Source: Clavaria fumosa
Lineage: Eukaryota > Basidiomycota > Agaricomycetes > Agaricales > Clavariaceae
Direction: 5' to 3'
Length of the DNA stretch: 64,000 nucleotides
Assembly: GCA_951802425.1 (NCBI GenBank)
Contig: OX637798.1
Span: forward strand, 124,001 to 188,000
The position numbers were made by a program, and so were the translations under genes. The notes under the pieces are model-generated. The model saw nothing but the letters and a program-made list of their open reading frames with translations, was not told the DNA's origin and made no database searches. Positions 53,926-64,000 of the stretch are shown here, piece after piece; the stretch's first letter is position 1, and each line of letters opens with the position of its first letter.

Positions 53926-54223
53926 GGGTAAAAGATAAGGGACAGAGAAACGTGACTTTGTTGATTGAAAACATGAAGAACATGTGACTTTGATGTTAAC
54001 TGAACAACCATGTGATCAAACATGTGACCATCCCCATACAGAAATGGATTCTCAATCCTTCTGCAACTGAATGGGTTCAATACTAAATCATTCAATCATC
54101 TGGACATTTTGTAACTAGTTCAATGACAAAGGGGTCAACATGTAAATACCCAGAAGCATAATGGGGGAGGGAGGGGGCTCCAAAGGGCTTGTTGGAAGTG
54201 GTATCAGCAGGAAGAAAATCAAA

Positions 54224-56893
54224 TCAACCTCTCCTTGGCCGCTTCACCACCTCAACATAGACATCATTCATGGCACGATTGAGGGCACATTTTAGACCTG
54301 CAGGACCTAGGTTAAGATAAATAAATAAATAATTCAAAGTGAATGAGAAACCAACAGTGAAACAACTCACCAACTGACTGGTCATCATCAGTGGGGGGAC
54401 ATTCACTCAATGGGACCAGGGTGAAGTCACCACCTGTCCAGTCAAAAGATTTGATGTTATAGGGAATGTCTGAGACAGCACTCTTCATGTGATTGGTCAG
54501 TGGTGTCAACAGATCAGGTCGATGCTTTCTAAAATGCTCCATCATTTTGTCATGGAAGGATGACAACTTGAAAGATGGATTGGCCTCTGGGTGCATCTCC
54601 TTGTACTTGCAGAGACTGAGAGCCAACCTCAACAGTGTGAGATTGAAGAGGATCCCCCTAGGACTCCGATGCTTGTCCCCCATCTTTAGTTGGTACCTCT
54701 TGCAGAAGTCATCCTGGAAGTTATTCCAAGTCTTCATCATCTTGACTCTTTGGGCTGCTTCCAGTTCAGGAATCCCTTCTGCAGTATATGCTCGAGGATC
54801 ATAGACCACACTAAGCTCCAATACATTGGCCAGGGTGACAACATCCAGCAAACCTGACATGGTCAGGACATTCCATGAGTGTGCTGAAGGTGTGAGAGAT
54901 AGATTTTGTCCTGGTAAAGAAGCAAAAGATTAGACTTGAAAGAAAATGAAAGAAGAACTCACCTCGTAACTCCAGAAACTCCACGATGGCCATGGCCAGC
55001 ATTCGTTGCAGGAAGACATCAGCTTCATAATGAAGTGTGTTGGTGATGTTGTAGAGCAACATCCCAGAGGGAATGTGTGCCCAGCAAGTTTCACGAATGG
55101 TGGATGTGGTGAACATGTGGCGCCCCAGGGTTACTGAGTTCTCAACAGTCACAACTAAATGAGGTGTGTTTGGTCTCATAAAGCTGTGAGAAAGGATATG
55201 AAAAACAAATCCTACTAAATGGAGACATGACTCACAAGACTGTCCCAGCCTGTAGAACCACAGCTTCATACTCAAAGCAAGGTGGCACACCATCATCTCT
55301 GGTCCACTCAACCCCATACATGGATGCCATGTCACCATCTTGCCCCTGCTCTATGGAATCCCTTGGCTGTCTGCCAACCACCCAATATTTTGTCCCCGTA
55401 ATGCTATCCACAATTGTCCCAAATCCCTTACCATCAATATGGAACCCAGTTGTTGCATTTTCCATGGCTGCTGTGGCCCATATAAGGCAATCTGTGGGGG
55501 GGTTATCCTGTGTAAAACCAGGCAGTCCCCTTGTCTGTTGCCATGCCACTCCATGAGAGTATAAATGACTAGGGCATTATTTTTTTCAGTTTAGAAAGCA
55601 AGCAAAGGAAGGAGCTACTAACTGATATGGTAAAGCCTGTCGGTATTCAATGCCCAGAGGGAGATCCAATACATTGAGGATCCGACCCATCCCAGTAACT
55701 TGACTTTGTGCATAAAAATCTACCAGTGTCCCCTGACTGTGACGTAGTCCTTTTGCTGTCATTGGGAGGCTCATATCTGCACTCAATGGTCAAAATCCTG
55801 GTGTAAATTAAAAAAAGAAAGCCACTTACCAACCATGTCCACTGTTCTGTGAACATTTGCATACATTTTGAGGGTATCCAGAGTGAATCCCTCATCATGT
55901 AAGGGTACTTCAAGCACCAAGATATGCCGATGGTGGAATATTTCCTGGATCTCCTTTGCTGATATCTTGTTGAACTCCTTAAAGTTGCAGACAAAGATGC
56001 TGGAGGGAGGAGGACTTTTGTGATCATATCCTTTCTCCCAAGCAGATATGTGATGATGTGGTGGGTGCCCATCAATGTATCTGGCCTCAATACTCTGTTG
56101 GAGCTTCTGTATGATTGGATACTCAATCTCAGTCTTTGTGATATCCATTAGCATGTAATAATATTTTCAAATGTAAAGTTACCTACCATATTCTCAGCAG
56201 TTTGGAAGTGCACCTCAATGGGTGGTGCATTATGGCAAGGCAGATAGGCTTGGAAAATGACCTCCTCATCAGACAACTATGGATGACTCAATATATCAGA
56301 AGCACTAAAGGCTATCAGGGAACACACACCTTGACCTGATCATCCACATTGTCCAGAAGGGTATTTGGTATATCAGGCTGGAAGTTGTTAATATCAAAGA
56401 GAAAACAATTCAGAAAAGTACTTACATCACCCTCCAAGTCAACATATATAGGGTACTGCTTTGTTCCCCTTTGTTCAACCCAACCCACATCTTTTGCCTT
56501 TCCTTTTTTCAGATGATGCTGCTCATTTCTAGACTGGTGGTGTGTTTGTTGTTCCCTGGACTGTGAGGGCTCCTTAGCCTCTTCTTCATCCTCCTCTCCA
56601 CTCTCCTCCCCACTCTCATCTTCACTCTCCCCTTTGTGATAGACCTCATCTTCACCATCCTCATTCTCCTTGACCTCCTCTACCTTCCCTTCATTATCAT
56701 CAGCCTCCCCTTCACCATCCTCATCTTCAACTTCCATTTCAGCCTCCCCTTTGCCATTCTCATCATCATCAACTTCCATTTCACTGTCAAGATCTTGGTC
56801 CTGACCTTGTTCTGCTGGGGGCAATGACACAGACTTCTGAGGAGATGGCTCAGGGGATGAAGATAATGTTGTCAAGGGGAGCTTGATGTCCAA
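54224..56893 (-). pseudogene. JmjC-domain protein, copy 2
   Basis: Paralogue of 1-2503 with the same exon plan. Acidic region (MEVDDDENGKGEAEMEVEDE); MLMDITKTEIEYPIIQKLQQ at 56154; JmjC core with GFHIDGKGFGTIVD and GTKYWVVGR (55549-55232) and MRPNTPHLVVTVENS; helical C-terminal region and VEVVKRPRRG before the stop at 54224. The acidic frame opens one base out of register from the Ala/Pro/Thr-rich ORF upstream (about 56880). The probable 5' part of the gene is interrupted by a family-E element, so I call it disrupted. It sits directly upstream of the KDZ relic on the same strand. Confidence 0.7.
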
Positions 56894-57790
56894 GTTGGTG
56901 ATGAAGGTAGAGGGGGTGTCACATGCCTATTGCTTGGAGAAGCTACTGTGGCAGGGGCAGCATCACTCAGAGCTAGTGATACTGGTGCAGAGATTGCAGT
57001 CTCTGGAGTTGCTGGACCAACTGGAGCAGCTGGAATCGCTGGAGCAGCTGGGGTTACTGGCACAGCTGGGGTCACTGGAATGGCTGGAGCAGCTGGAGTC
57101 ACTGGAATGGCTGGAGATGGAGTTGCTGGAGGTATTGTTGTCTCCAGATCTGCTGAAGGTGCTGGGGTCATTGGGGCTGTTTTGGTCACTGGAGTAGCTG
57201 GAAGTACTGTAGTCTCAAAAGTGGCTGGTGTCCCTGGAGTCATTGCAGCCACTGGAGATGTTGGAGCCACCAGAGTCACTGGGGTTGCTGTCTCTGGCCT
57301 TAGAGTTTCTGGTGATGGAGCCACTGGTGTTGGAGTGGCAGGTGACCTCTCTGTTGTTGGTGCTGGCAGTAATTTGGGACCTAGAATACTACTCTTAGCT
57401 CTCACATGTGGGGAAAATGAGCTGAGAATGTACCAAGAATAAACCACTCCTTTGGCACACTCTCTTCATGTGAGAGAAAGGTTGCCATGCTATGTAACCT
57501 CTCCAAATCATCCTGACATTGAACCCCACAGGCAAACCTAAAGATTGACTTCCAAATACCCCTCTCCAAGTCCTGAAGTGCTTGAGGTTTTGAACCAAGA
57601 GAGATTGTCAGCTGGACAACTCTTCAATCAAGGAATTGTGTCCACATAATCAAATATTACCTGTAGCAGCTGAGTCTTGTTTACTGATTGGTTTGCACCA
57701 TTATGAGGAACCAGGAGCAGAAGGGGGGAGAGAGAGAGAGCCAGCTGGGCAAATTGCATTACATTTGAGATACCACGTGCAGGAATGTCT
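56872..57790 (-). pseudogene. Probable N-terminal and linker region of JmjC copy 2
   Basis: 57447-56872 is an Ala/Pro/Thr-rich frame of about 15-base imperfect repeats (AAPAIPVTPA-like). Upstream, a minus-strand frame reads LTISLGSKPQALQDLERGIW and CQDDLERLHSMATFLSHEES (57615-57420). Before it, VPDIPARGISNVMQFAQLAL (57795-57660) ends with a GTAATA donor. Consistent strand and spacing suggest exons of one gene leading into the JmjC region; exact splicing could not be established. The first codons here are the point of family-E insertion. Confidence 0.4.
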
Positions 57791-57795
57791 GGAAC

Positions 57796-58086
57796 TATCA
57801 GACTTGGTCTCACACAATTCAAGCGTAAGGTCATGACGGTAATACTAAGATAAGGGGAAAAGAGTACAAAACTGGAAATGATGAAGTATATATAGTGGGA
57901 ACCCCGGCACTTGCCGACTTTCCCACGCTCGGACCCTCGGATCACGTGATGCGCCCAGGCCCAGGTCATGTGACTTTCCGATTACATAATCTTGGACACA
58001 GCCACAGGTCATGTGACCTTCCAACAACCCTCCCCAGTTTCTCCACAACTGCTCTTTTTTGGATGCTTATGTAAGCGATCCTAACA
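57796..58086 (-). repeat. Family-E 3' LTR
   Basis: 291 bp, TATCAGACTTGG to GATCCTAACA on the plus strand. Contains TCACGTGA and two GGTCATGTGAC motifs. TATATATA at about 57890 is the probable promoter (minus strand). Followed by TCACCCCCCTCTTAAGG, the complement of the polypurine tract. Confidence 0.95.
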
Positions 58087-58097
58087 TCACCCCCCTC

Positions 58098-61000
58098 TTA
58101 AGGCTGGGCGTCCCGACCAGCTAGCTTGGCTTTGTCAGGGTGGGCAAGGAAGAAGTCCCGGAGAAGCAATGTTACGTTAGTGAGGTTCCTGCGGGGCTCC
58201 CAGGTGTTTTCCTCCACAGGATATCCCAACCACTTCACCAAGTACTTCACCCCACGCCCCACCTTCTTAACATCAAGGATTGCCTCCACATCATACTCCA
58301 GGTGGTCATCGTCAATTGTAGGGGGTGGAGGGGGAGGCAGGTTCTGAGAAGGGAAGGAGGGGGCAATGAAGGGAGTGAGCAATAGTTCATTGAAGACACG
58401 GTGGATGCGCCATGCACGGGGGAGCTTGAGGCGATACCCAGCAGGTCCCACCTTCTCCTCAACTGCGAAGGGGCCTGCTCGCTTGTGGTCAAGCTTTTTA
58501 CAGGGCCCGTCCATTTTTAAGTTCCTAGTGTCCAGCCACACCAGGTCTCCCTCAGAGTACTCCCGACTCGGGCGCTTCCCCTTATCATAGCTCTTCTTCA
58601 TCACTGCTGCCGCTTTCTCCATCGCCTCCTTGGCTGCTCTTCGGGATTCCGTGAGCTTAGCCATCCATTCATCTGCCGCAGGGTTTACTTCCGATGGTGG
58701 GCGGAGTCCCCCATTCCATGGGTGCCGGCCATAGTCAAGGAAGAAAGGCGTCTGTCCTGTTGCAGAGTGCTCACGATTGTTAAGAGCAAACTCAGCAGTC
58801 GACAACCACTCGGCCCAATCGTCCTGGAGGTGGTCCACATAGGCCCGGAGATAGATCTCCATTTCCTGATTCGCCCGCTCCGTCTGCCCATCAGTCTGTG
58901 GGTGGAAGGCTGTACTTGGGTTTGCCTTTACTTGGATCATGGAGTAGAACTCCTTCATGAACCGAGACACAAACTGGGAGCCTCAGTCACTCACGACCTT
59001 ATGAGGGACTCCATGGTCACGAAACACTCGATCCCGGAGGAGACGTGCCGCTCCAAGTCCCGTGAGGTCGAGCCCGATTGCTTCAAGCAGCATCCGTTTC
59101 GTGAACTTGTCGACAATGACAAGGATGGCGTTATGTCCACGGGAGAGGGGAAGGGGACCGACTATGTCCCATGAGATCACTGACCAGGGACCATCGGGAA
59201 CAGGGTGGGGGTGCAGTGGGGCAGCACGCTTGGTACGGTCAGGCTTTGTCCGTTGGCAGGTTTCACACCCCTGGGCATACTGATCTGCATCCTTCACCAT
59301 GTCTGGCCACCAATAACCCTTCACTAGTGCCGCTCTCAACTTCCGAGGCCCAGGGTGTCCAGCAGCAGGGAGGTCATGCTCAAACTCAAGGACAGCCTCA
59401 CGAGCTCCTAGGGGGACCCAGGTGACTATCCCCTTTCGCCAGAGTCCACCACGATCTCGCGTCCACTCGTCATCAAGCTCCTCTGGCTTCTGTATGTGTA
59501 CCGCGCTATTTTTCTGGAGTAGCGTCTCCATTTCCGATGTGAATGACACATGGACTTCCATTTCCGGGAAAACCTGCACCGGAGCATCCTCCTCTACCAT
59601 CTCTCCATAGTCTGGTCTCCGGGAGAGGGCATCCGCCTTTGTGTTTGACTTGCCAGTGCGATACTTTATTTCAAAGTCGAAGCACTGGAGCTCCCCAACC
59701 CAACGGACCTGCCTCGGTTTCAACTTCTGCGGCTTCCAGAAGTACTGGAGGTTCGCATGGTCCGTCCAGATCTCAATTGTTTCCTCCGCTCCAATGAGGT
59801 ATGCCCGCCACTCACGAAGTGCCCGAATCACAGCCAAGAACTCCTTGTCATACACGTCGTAGTTCTTCTCAGCTGCAGTGAGGGCCTTGGAGATATAGTC
59901 AACAACTCTCCAGGTTCCATCCATCTGCTGCTGCGAGAGCACTCCACCAGTCGCCAGGTTACTTGCATCTGTCTCTACCTTCCATCTCCCTTTGTCCTGA
60001 GGTAGAGCCAAGACTGGGGCTGATACGAGTGCCTGACGGAGATCTCGGAAGGCTGCTTCCTCCTCCTCCTCCCATTTCCAAGGAACATTCCCAGTCAGCC
60101 AGAAGAGTGGCTTTGCCCTGGCAGAGAGATTCGGGATGTGCCGGCGGAGGTAGTTCAACATCCCATTGAACCTCTGGACATCCTTCACATTCCTAGGATG
60201 TGGCCAATCCCGGACTGCTGCTCCCTTTGCTGGGTCATGCTCTAGCCGGTTGTGAGAGATCTTCATCCCCAGGAAGATGATCTCGCTCTTCTCAAACTCG
60301 CATTTACTGAGTTTGAGACACAACCCATTCTCTCCAAACTTCCTCAGGACCCGATCCATCCAATACCGGTGTGTTGCCAAATCCTCTGCAAACACAATCA
60401 CGTCATCCACATAGGCTCGGACATGCCCTCCTGCAATCTCCTCCCTCAGCACATGGTTCATGAAACGTTGGAAGGTGGCCGGCGCATTCTGCAGTCCAAA
60501 CCACATGACTGCTGGTTCAAAGAGTCCACGAGGTGTCAAGAAGGCACAGCGGTGCTGGTGCTCTGGCCATATCTGCATGGATGGGAAACCTCCTTTTGCA
60601 TCAATCTTAGAGTAGATCAATGCTCCCTTAAGCACATCCACTGTGTCTTGGATGCGAGGGAGGGGGTACTTGTCCTTGATCAGGTGCTCATTCAGTCTCG
60701 AATAGTCGATAATTGGCCGCAGCTTGTCCTTCTCATGTTTGAAGAAGAAGGGGCTGGCATACGGGGATTTCGAGGGCCGGATTCGTCCAGAAGCAAGCTG
60801 CTCATCCACCCAACGGTTCATCTCCACCATCTCCTGCCGTGTCAGTGAGTATAGCTTGGAGGAGAGGTGCTCAGGGTCCTTTTTGAACTCGATCTTGATA
60901 TCGAAGTCCGGTCGGGAGCGGGGAAGTTCATCCCACTTCGCTTCACTGAAAACTGAAGGGTAGCGGCTGGGCCAATCGGGGGTAGGGCCAGAGTTGGGAA

Positions 61001-61877
61001 AACAGGTGTCCGAAATACTTGCGGATGCAAGGGTACTCGTTTTCAGGGGTGCAGGGGCTCGTGGGGATGGGGAACACTGTGGGGGGCAGCGGGTAAGGCT
61101 TAGCTCTGCCTTCTGCCAGTCGATATCCGGGTTATGTTGCTTGAGCCAGTCATGCCCAAGGATGACCTTGTGGGTTTGGATCTTCCCTAGCAGGAAGTGG
61201 ATCCGTTCACGGTGGTCACCCATCATCACCAGCAGCTCGATTCCATACCGGACTTTGCCCTCTCTATTCTGTGACCCATCCACGTTGTACATTGTGATTG
61301 GGTTCAGCAGGGGAGATGGCTCCAGTCCCACTTTTCTTGCCCACTCCAAGTCCATGAAGCAGTTGGTGCATCCTGAGTCAACAAGGGCCTTTGTCGTAGT
61401 CCCCTTGCCTGTGCTGAGAGCCTCCAAGTGCACCTGGATGGCCAGCTCTCGTGGCACACGTTTCCCCACTTCTGGCTGCACTACGCGTGGGTGCTCTGCC
61501 AGTCTCACTTCCTCCTTCACCTCAGCCCCAATTCGGGTATGTCTCCGCTGCAAGATAGTATATCGGGGTATACTTGCAGCAGGCACAGGGACGGAAAGGG
61601 GGCTGGCACACTTCTTCTCCCCAGTGGGAGTCCTCCTCTCTCTCTCATACAGCTCTATGCAGGCTTGGAGCTGTGCAATCTCTTTCTCATATCCCTCCGC
61701 CATTTGGGGGGCACATGGTGCTGCACGGGTTTGGGCCCTTGGGAGCTGCAGACGCATATCAGGCAGGGGGCAGGAACGGACAGCATGGCCAGTCTGGTGG
61801 CATCGGAAACAGCGTCTCTCATCAGCAGGGGCCCATCCTCGGGCCATGGCCACATCCAGAGGTCGCGGTATGGTCAC
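58098..61877 (-). pseudogene. Family-E pol with chromodomain, one in-frame TGA
   Basis: Frame from 61877 (GTG, no ATG; -1 relative to gag). CCHC knuckle CFRCHQTGHAVRSC; protease ALVDSGCTNCFMD and VILGHDWLKQHNPDIDW; reverse transcriptase with KIDAKGGFPSMQI and AYVDDVIVFAED; RNase H VETDASNLATGGVLS; integrase zinc region ending CETCQRTKPD; core with ISWDIVGPLP, VVSD-TGA-GSQFVS and TDGQTERANQEME; chromodomain YDVEAILDVKKVGRGVKYLV with WEPRRNL at the C-terminus (58098). The TGA at 58981-58983 stands where VSDRGSQF is usual, i.e. CGA to TGA. Otherwise fully open over about 1,260 codons. Confidence 0.9.
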
Positions 61878-62533
61878 AGCAGGTCGCGGTAGGGTCGCGG
61901 TAGGGTCGCGGTAGGTCGTGCGGGGGTTGCGGCGTGTTGCGGTGTCCGTTCTGCGAGTATCCCGTCCAGTCGCCTTTGCTGGGCATCAAGCCTCTCAGCC
62001 AGCAGCTTCCATTCTCCATATGTCTCTGGCATCGGGGAGACACCATAGATTCTCTCCACCAACCTCCTACTCAGGTTCAACTCCAACCAATGGACTAGGA
62101 TTCCTGAGTCCTTCTCTGCACTCAACTTCGCCCGTCGGAACAGCGTCTCGAATTTCGCGAAGAACTCTGGTGCTGTCATGGCACCCTGTTTCAGCCCTGC
62201 AATATCAGCAAGGGCAGTTGCACAGTCATTCGGGTCATCGAATGCACGCTTCATCTCCTCCACAAACTCTGCCCAGGTTCCGGCCTCGCCACTACCCAGG
62301 ATCTCTTCTGCTTTCATATTCGCCCATTCAGCAGCGAATCCTTCTCCAGCAATTTTGCTCAGAGCAAAGAGGACCTTCACCAGGTCCACAGCATAAACAG
62401 TCGGGTTCGCCATAAACAGGAGGCGTAGGGATCGGAGGAACGTACGGAAGTTCCTTTTCTGCCCATCAAAGGGGGCAACAGCTAGGTCCAGCATTCTATA
62501 GCACTGTAAAATAAAATTCCAGGCCTTCGGCAC
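61874..62533 (-). CDS. Family-E gag (capsid)
   Basis: 219 residues: NFRTFLRSLRLLFMANPTVY, WANMKAEEILGSGEAGTWAE, FFAKFETLFRRAKLSAEKDS, a retrotransposon-gag capsid fold. The C-terminus is encoded by GGTCGCGGTAG-like tandem repeats (about 61860-61915). It ends at TGA 61876-61874, overlapping the pol frame by 4 bases; the nucleocapsid knuckle lies in pol, so a -1 shift or reinitiation is needed. Confidence 0.85.
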   Translation of the reverse strand: MPKAWNFILQCYRMLDLAVAPFDGQKRNFRTFLRSLRLLFMANPTVYAVDLVKVLFALSKIAGEGFAAEWANMKAEEILGSGEAGTWAEFVEEMKRAFDDPNDCATALADIAGLKQGAMTAPEFFAKFETLFRRAKLSAEKDSGILVHWLELNLSRRLVERIYGVSPMPETYGEWKLLAERLDAQQRRLDGILAERTPQHAATPARPTATLPRPYRDLL

Positions 62534-63065
62534 TCAGGATTTCTTCGATCTCTTAACAGTCCTGTCCTCTCAGGCTGCTCTTCTAGTACTTATGTACCTA
62601 TAGAACTCTTATTCTAACTCTTATTCTATGAAACTTTTGTTAACGTGGGGCCTGAATGGTGTCCCAGGTGGTCACTCCACAACTCCTAGTGAGTCGCCCG
62701 TGTGCCCTTCTGACAATGGTCACAGAGCAAGGGCCCTGTCCACTGGACCAGGAAACTACAGAAAAACTATGTATAGGGCCTTTCCGTGCCCTGTACACTA
62801 CACGATTCACTGGTACGTAGCTGTAAAGCAAAGTTCTGGGCCTTTGGCACTTGGTATCTCTTGGGGAGGGTCACAGTAGACTTCCTCCGGGTCTGATCAC
62901 ATGTATCTACACACAGTAAAAATTTCGCGCGGTTCTGTTACACACCACGGGCAGGGTAAAGGAGAAGAGGATGATAGGGGCTGAGCTGTGACAACTGTGT
63001 CACAGTTTGAAATTAAGGGTCCAGGCTAGCCAGGTTAGGACACGGGGCTAGGGCGGACAGGGTTG
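62534..63065 (-). other. Family-E 5' leader, no gene seen
   Basis: About 530 bases between primer site and gag. Contains no convincing ORF; the equivalent part of E' (31200-31440) aligns over GGAAAAGGAGAAGAGGATGA-like sequence. Confidence 0.6.
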
Positions 63066-63077
63066 ATCTTAGTATTA
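63066..63077 (-). promoter_or_regulatory. Predicted self-priming primer-binding site, family E
   Basis: Sense strand TAATACTAAGAT abuts the LTR with no gap. The LTR contains the exact complement ATCTTAGTATTA (sense strand; plus 63122-63133) about 45 bases downstream of TATATATA. This matches the Tf1 arrangement in which the mRNA 5' end primes reverse transcription. Confidence 0.65.
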
Positions 63078-63368
63078 TATCAGACTTGGTCTCACACAAT
63101 TCAAGCGTAAGGTCATGACGGTAATACTAAGATAAGGGGAAAAGAGTACAAAACTGGAAATGACGAAGTATATATAGCGGGAACCCCGGTACTTGCCGAC
63201 TTTCCCACGCTCGGACCCTCGGATCACGTGATGCGCCCAGGCCCAGGTCATGTGACTTTCCGATTACATAATCTTGGACACAGCCACAGGTCATGTGACC
63301 TTCCAACAACCCTCCCCAGTTTCTCCACAACTGCTCTTTTTTGGATGCTTATGTAAGCGATCCTAACA
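63078..63368 (-). repeat. Family-E 5' LTR
   Basis: 291 bp with the same ends as 57796-58086, followed by the right target duplication GGAAC. Confidence 0.95.
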
Positions 63369-63423
63369 GGAACATTGAGCTGGTGCTGAGCAGCAGAGCT
63401 GATGATCTAATTCAATGACATGA

Positions 63424-63993
63424 TTATGATGGAGGAGCTGAAGACTTACTTTTGAAGCCCAAGCAGGACGTCAACAGGGCTTGCCTGACTTTTAAGACGG
63501 GACTTGACAGAAGCTTTGTTACCCTGGGAAGAAAAGTTGTGATTGGGCTACTCACTGGCTTTAGTGCAGCAATCACGAAGGCCACACTATGCCATTGACT
63601 GAGCACATCATGGATATTTTGACGCTCACGATGTGCCACAGCCTTTTGAATATTGTCAATAGCTGCAAGGATCAGTCTTGGCTGTGACCCATCTGGGAGG
63701 GACAGAGTGGTATCATCTACACCACCTGATGTCAAAAGCCTCAGGGGGAGAGTGTGGGATGAAGAAATTGGATGCTGGGTGAGTAGAGAGATCATGCCAT
63801 GATTAGTGGTGCTAGGAAGGAGATCAGGAATGATGGATGTCCAGTCCTGGAGGTTGCTTATGATCCTTTCAAGTGTATTTGATAAAGTGGGAGTTGTTGT
63901 TCGGGGGATTGAGATCAGGCAGGGATGGGTTGGCCAGTTCTCAGCCCAGAGAAGTGTATCAAGAAGTTGATAAGAAAGAAGGATTTTCCCCAA
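63424..63993 (-). CDS. N-terminal part of a gene disrupted by element E (partial; probably JmjC copy 2)
   Basis: Open minus-strand frame continuing past the window end: SFLGKILLSYQLLDTLLWAE, ISNLQDWTSIIPDLLPSTTN, LILAAIDNIQKAVAHRERQN, VTKLLSSPVLKVRQALLTSC. A consensus donor GTAAGT lies at 63449-63444 and a possible acceptor CTGCTGCTCAG near 63386, just before the E insertion. Beyond E, 57795 downward resumes in coding-like sequence. Mostly helical, no domain recognised. Attribution to the JmjC gene is inferred from strand, order and the restored site across the target duplication. Confidence 0.45.
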   Translation of the reverse strand: MGKILLSYQLLDTLLWAENWPTHPCLISIPRTTTPTLSNTLERIISNLQDWTSIIPDLLPSTTNHGMISLLTQHPISSSHTLPLRLLTSGGVDDTTLSLPDGSQPRLILAAIDNIQKAVAHRERQNIHDVLSQWHSVAFVIAALKPVSSPITTFLPRVTKLLSSPVLKVRQALLTSCLGFKSKSSAPPS

Positions 63994-64000
63994 GAAAGAG

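Larger units (their letters stand above)
57796..63368 (-). mobile_element. Nearly intact family-E chromodomain Ty3/gypsy element
   Basis: 5,573 bp flanked by the perfect 5-bp duplication GGAAC (57791-57795 and 63369-63373). The two 291-bp LTRs differ at three positions, all C/T, two of them at CpG. Contains gag, pol with chromodomain, a polypurine tract next to 58087 and a self-complementary primer site. One nonsense codon in pol is the only break seen. It splits the gene preceding the JmjC region. Confidence 0.95.

Noticed and set aside
56930..57442. Plus-strand Gly/Ala/Val-rich ORF resembling a repeat protein
   Set aside because: Reverse-strand shadow of the Ala/Pro/Thr-rich repeats, which are on the strand of the JmjC gene; coding status of either is uncertain.

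Overview
The window looks like a transposon-dense accessory region of a basidiomycete fungus, most likely an Agaricomycete. The evidence is a KDZ-type transposase with its Cys/His domain, a duplicated JmjC-domain gene with about 50-base GT..AG introns, several chromodomain Ty3/gypsy families, and CpG-to-TpG/CpA decay in the older copies. I recognise no housekeeping gene, tRNA, rRNA or prokaryotic feature. Species assignment is not possible from sequence reading alone.

Layout: (1) 1-2503: JmjC gene copy 1 (+), cut by the window edge. (2) 2.9-22.2 kb: nested decayed LTR elements. A family-B remnant (-) is interrupted at 4884 by a family-C element (+), which is interrupted at 9033 by an old family-A element (A', -). 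A' holds two later solo LTRs and abuts a second family-B element (+). (3) 22.2-24.95 kb: low-information DNA with hairpins, a coiled-coil gene fragment and a striking array of 60-bp palindromic units. (4) 25.1-29.2 kb: a 5'-truncated chromodomain gypsy (F) with extra sense-strand ORFs and an LTR. (5) 29.4-31.7 kb: an internally deleted family-E element carrying a hAT-like MITE. (6) 32.66-44.01 kb: a family-C LTR split by a 9,864-bp, apparently complete family-A gypsy element (33121-42984) with two LTRs that read as identical. (7) 44.0-48.4 kb: decayed gypsy element D. (8) 48.4-50.3 kb: LTR fragments and unassigned DNA. (9) 50.3-64 kb: a KDZ transposase relic followed on the same strand by JmjC gene copy 2, whose N-terminal part is interrupted by a nearly intact family-E gypsy element (57796-63368).

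The most interesting system is in family A. Between pol and the 3' LTR, on the opposite strand, sits a five-exon gene of 433 codons. It encodes a coiled coil and a perfect Gal4-type Zn(II)2Cys6 cluster (C-x2-C-x6-C-x7-C-x2-C-x6-C). The older A' copy keeps the sizes of exons 1, 3 and 4 and most splice sites. Family B, a different gypsy lineage, has an antisense coiled-coil/Zn2Cys6 gene (C-x2-C-x6-C-x10-C-x2-C-x6-C) at the same place. The A LTR carries CGG triplets spaced 10-11 bp, the sort of half-site such proteins bind, in a position to influence both the sense LTR promoter and the antisense gene. I infer an element-encoded regulatory circuit. Family A also makes 4-bp target duplications that fit NCGN at every visible insertion.

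Families C and E each have a primer-binding site complementary to an internal LTR site downstream of a TATA box, which predicts Tf1-like self-priming.
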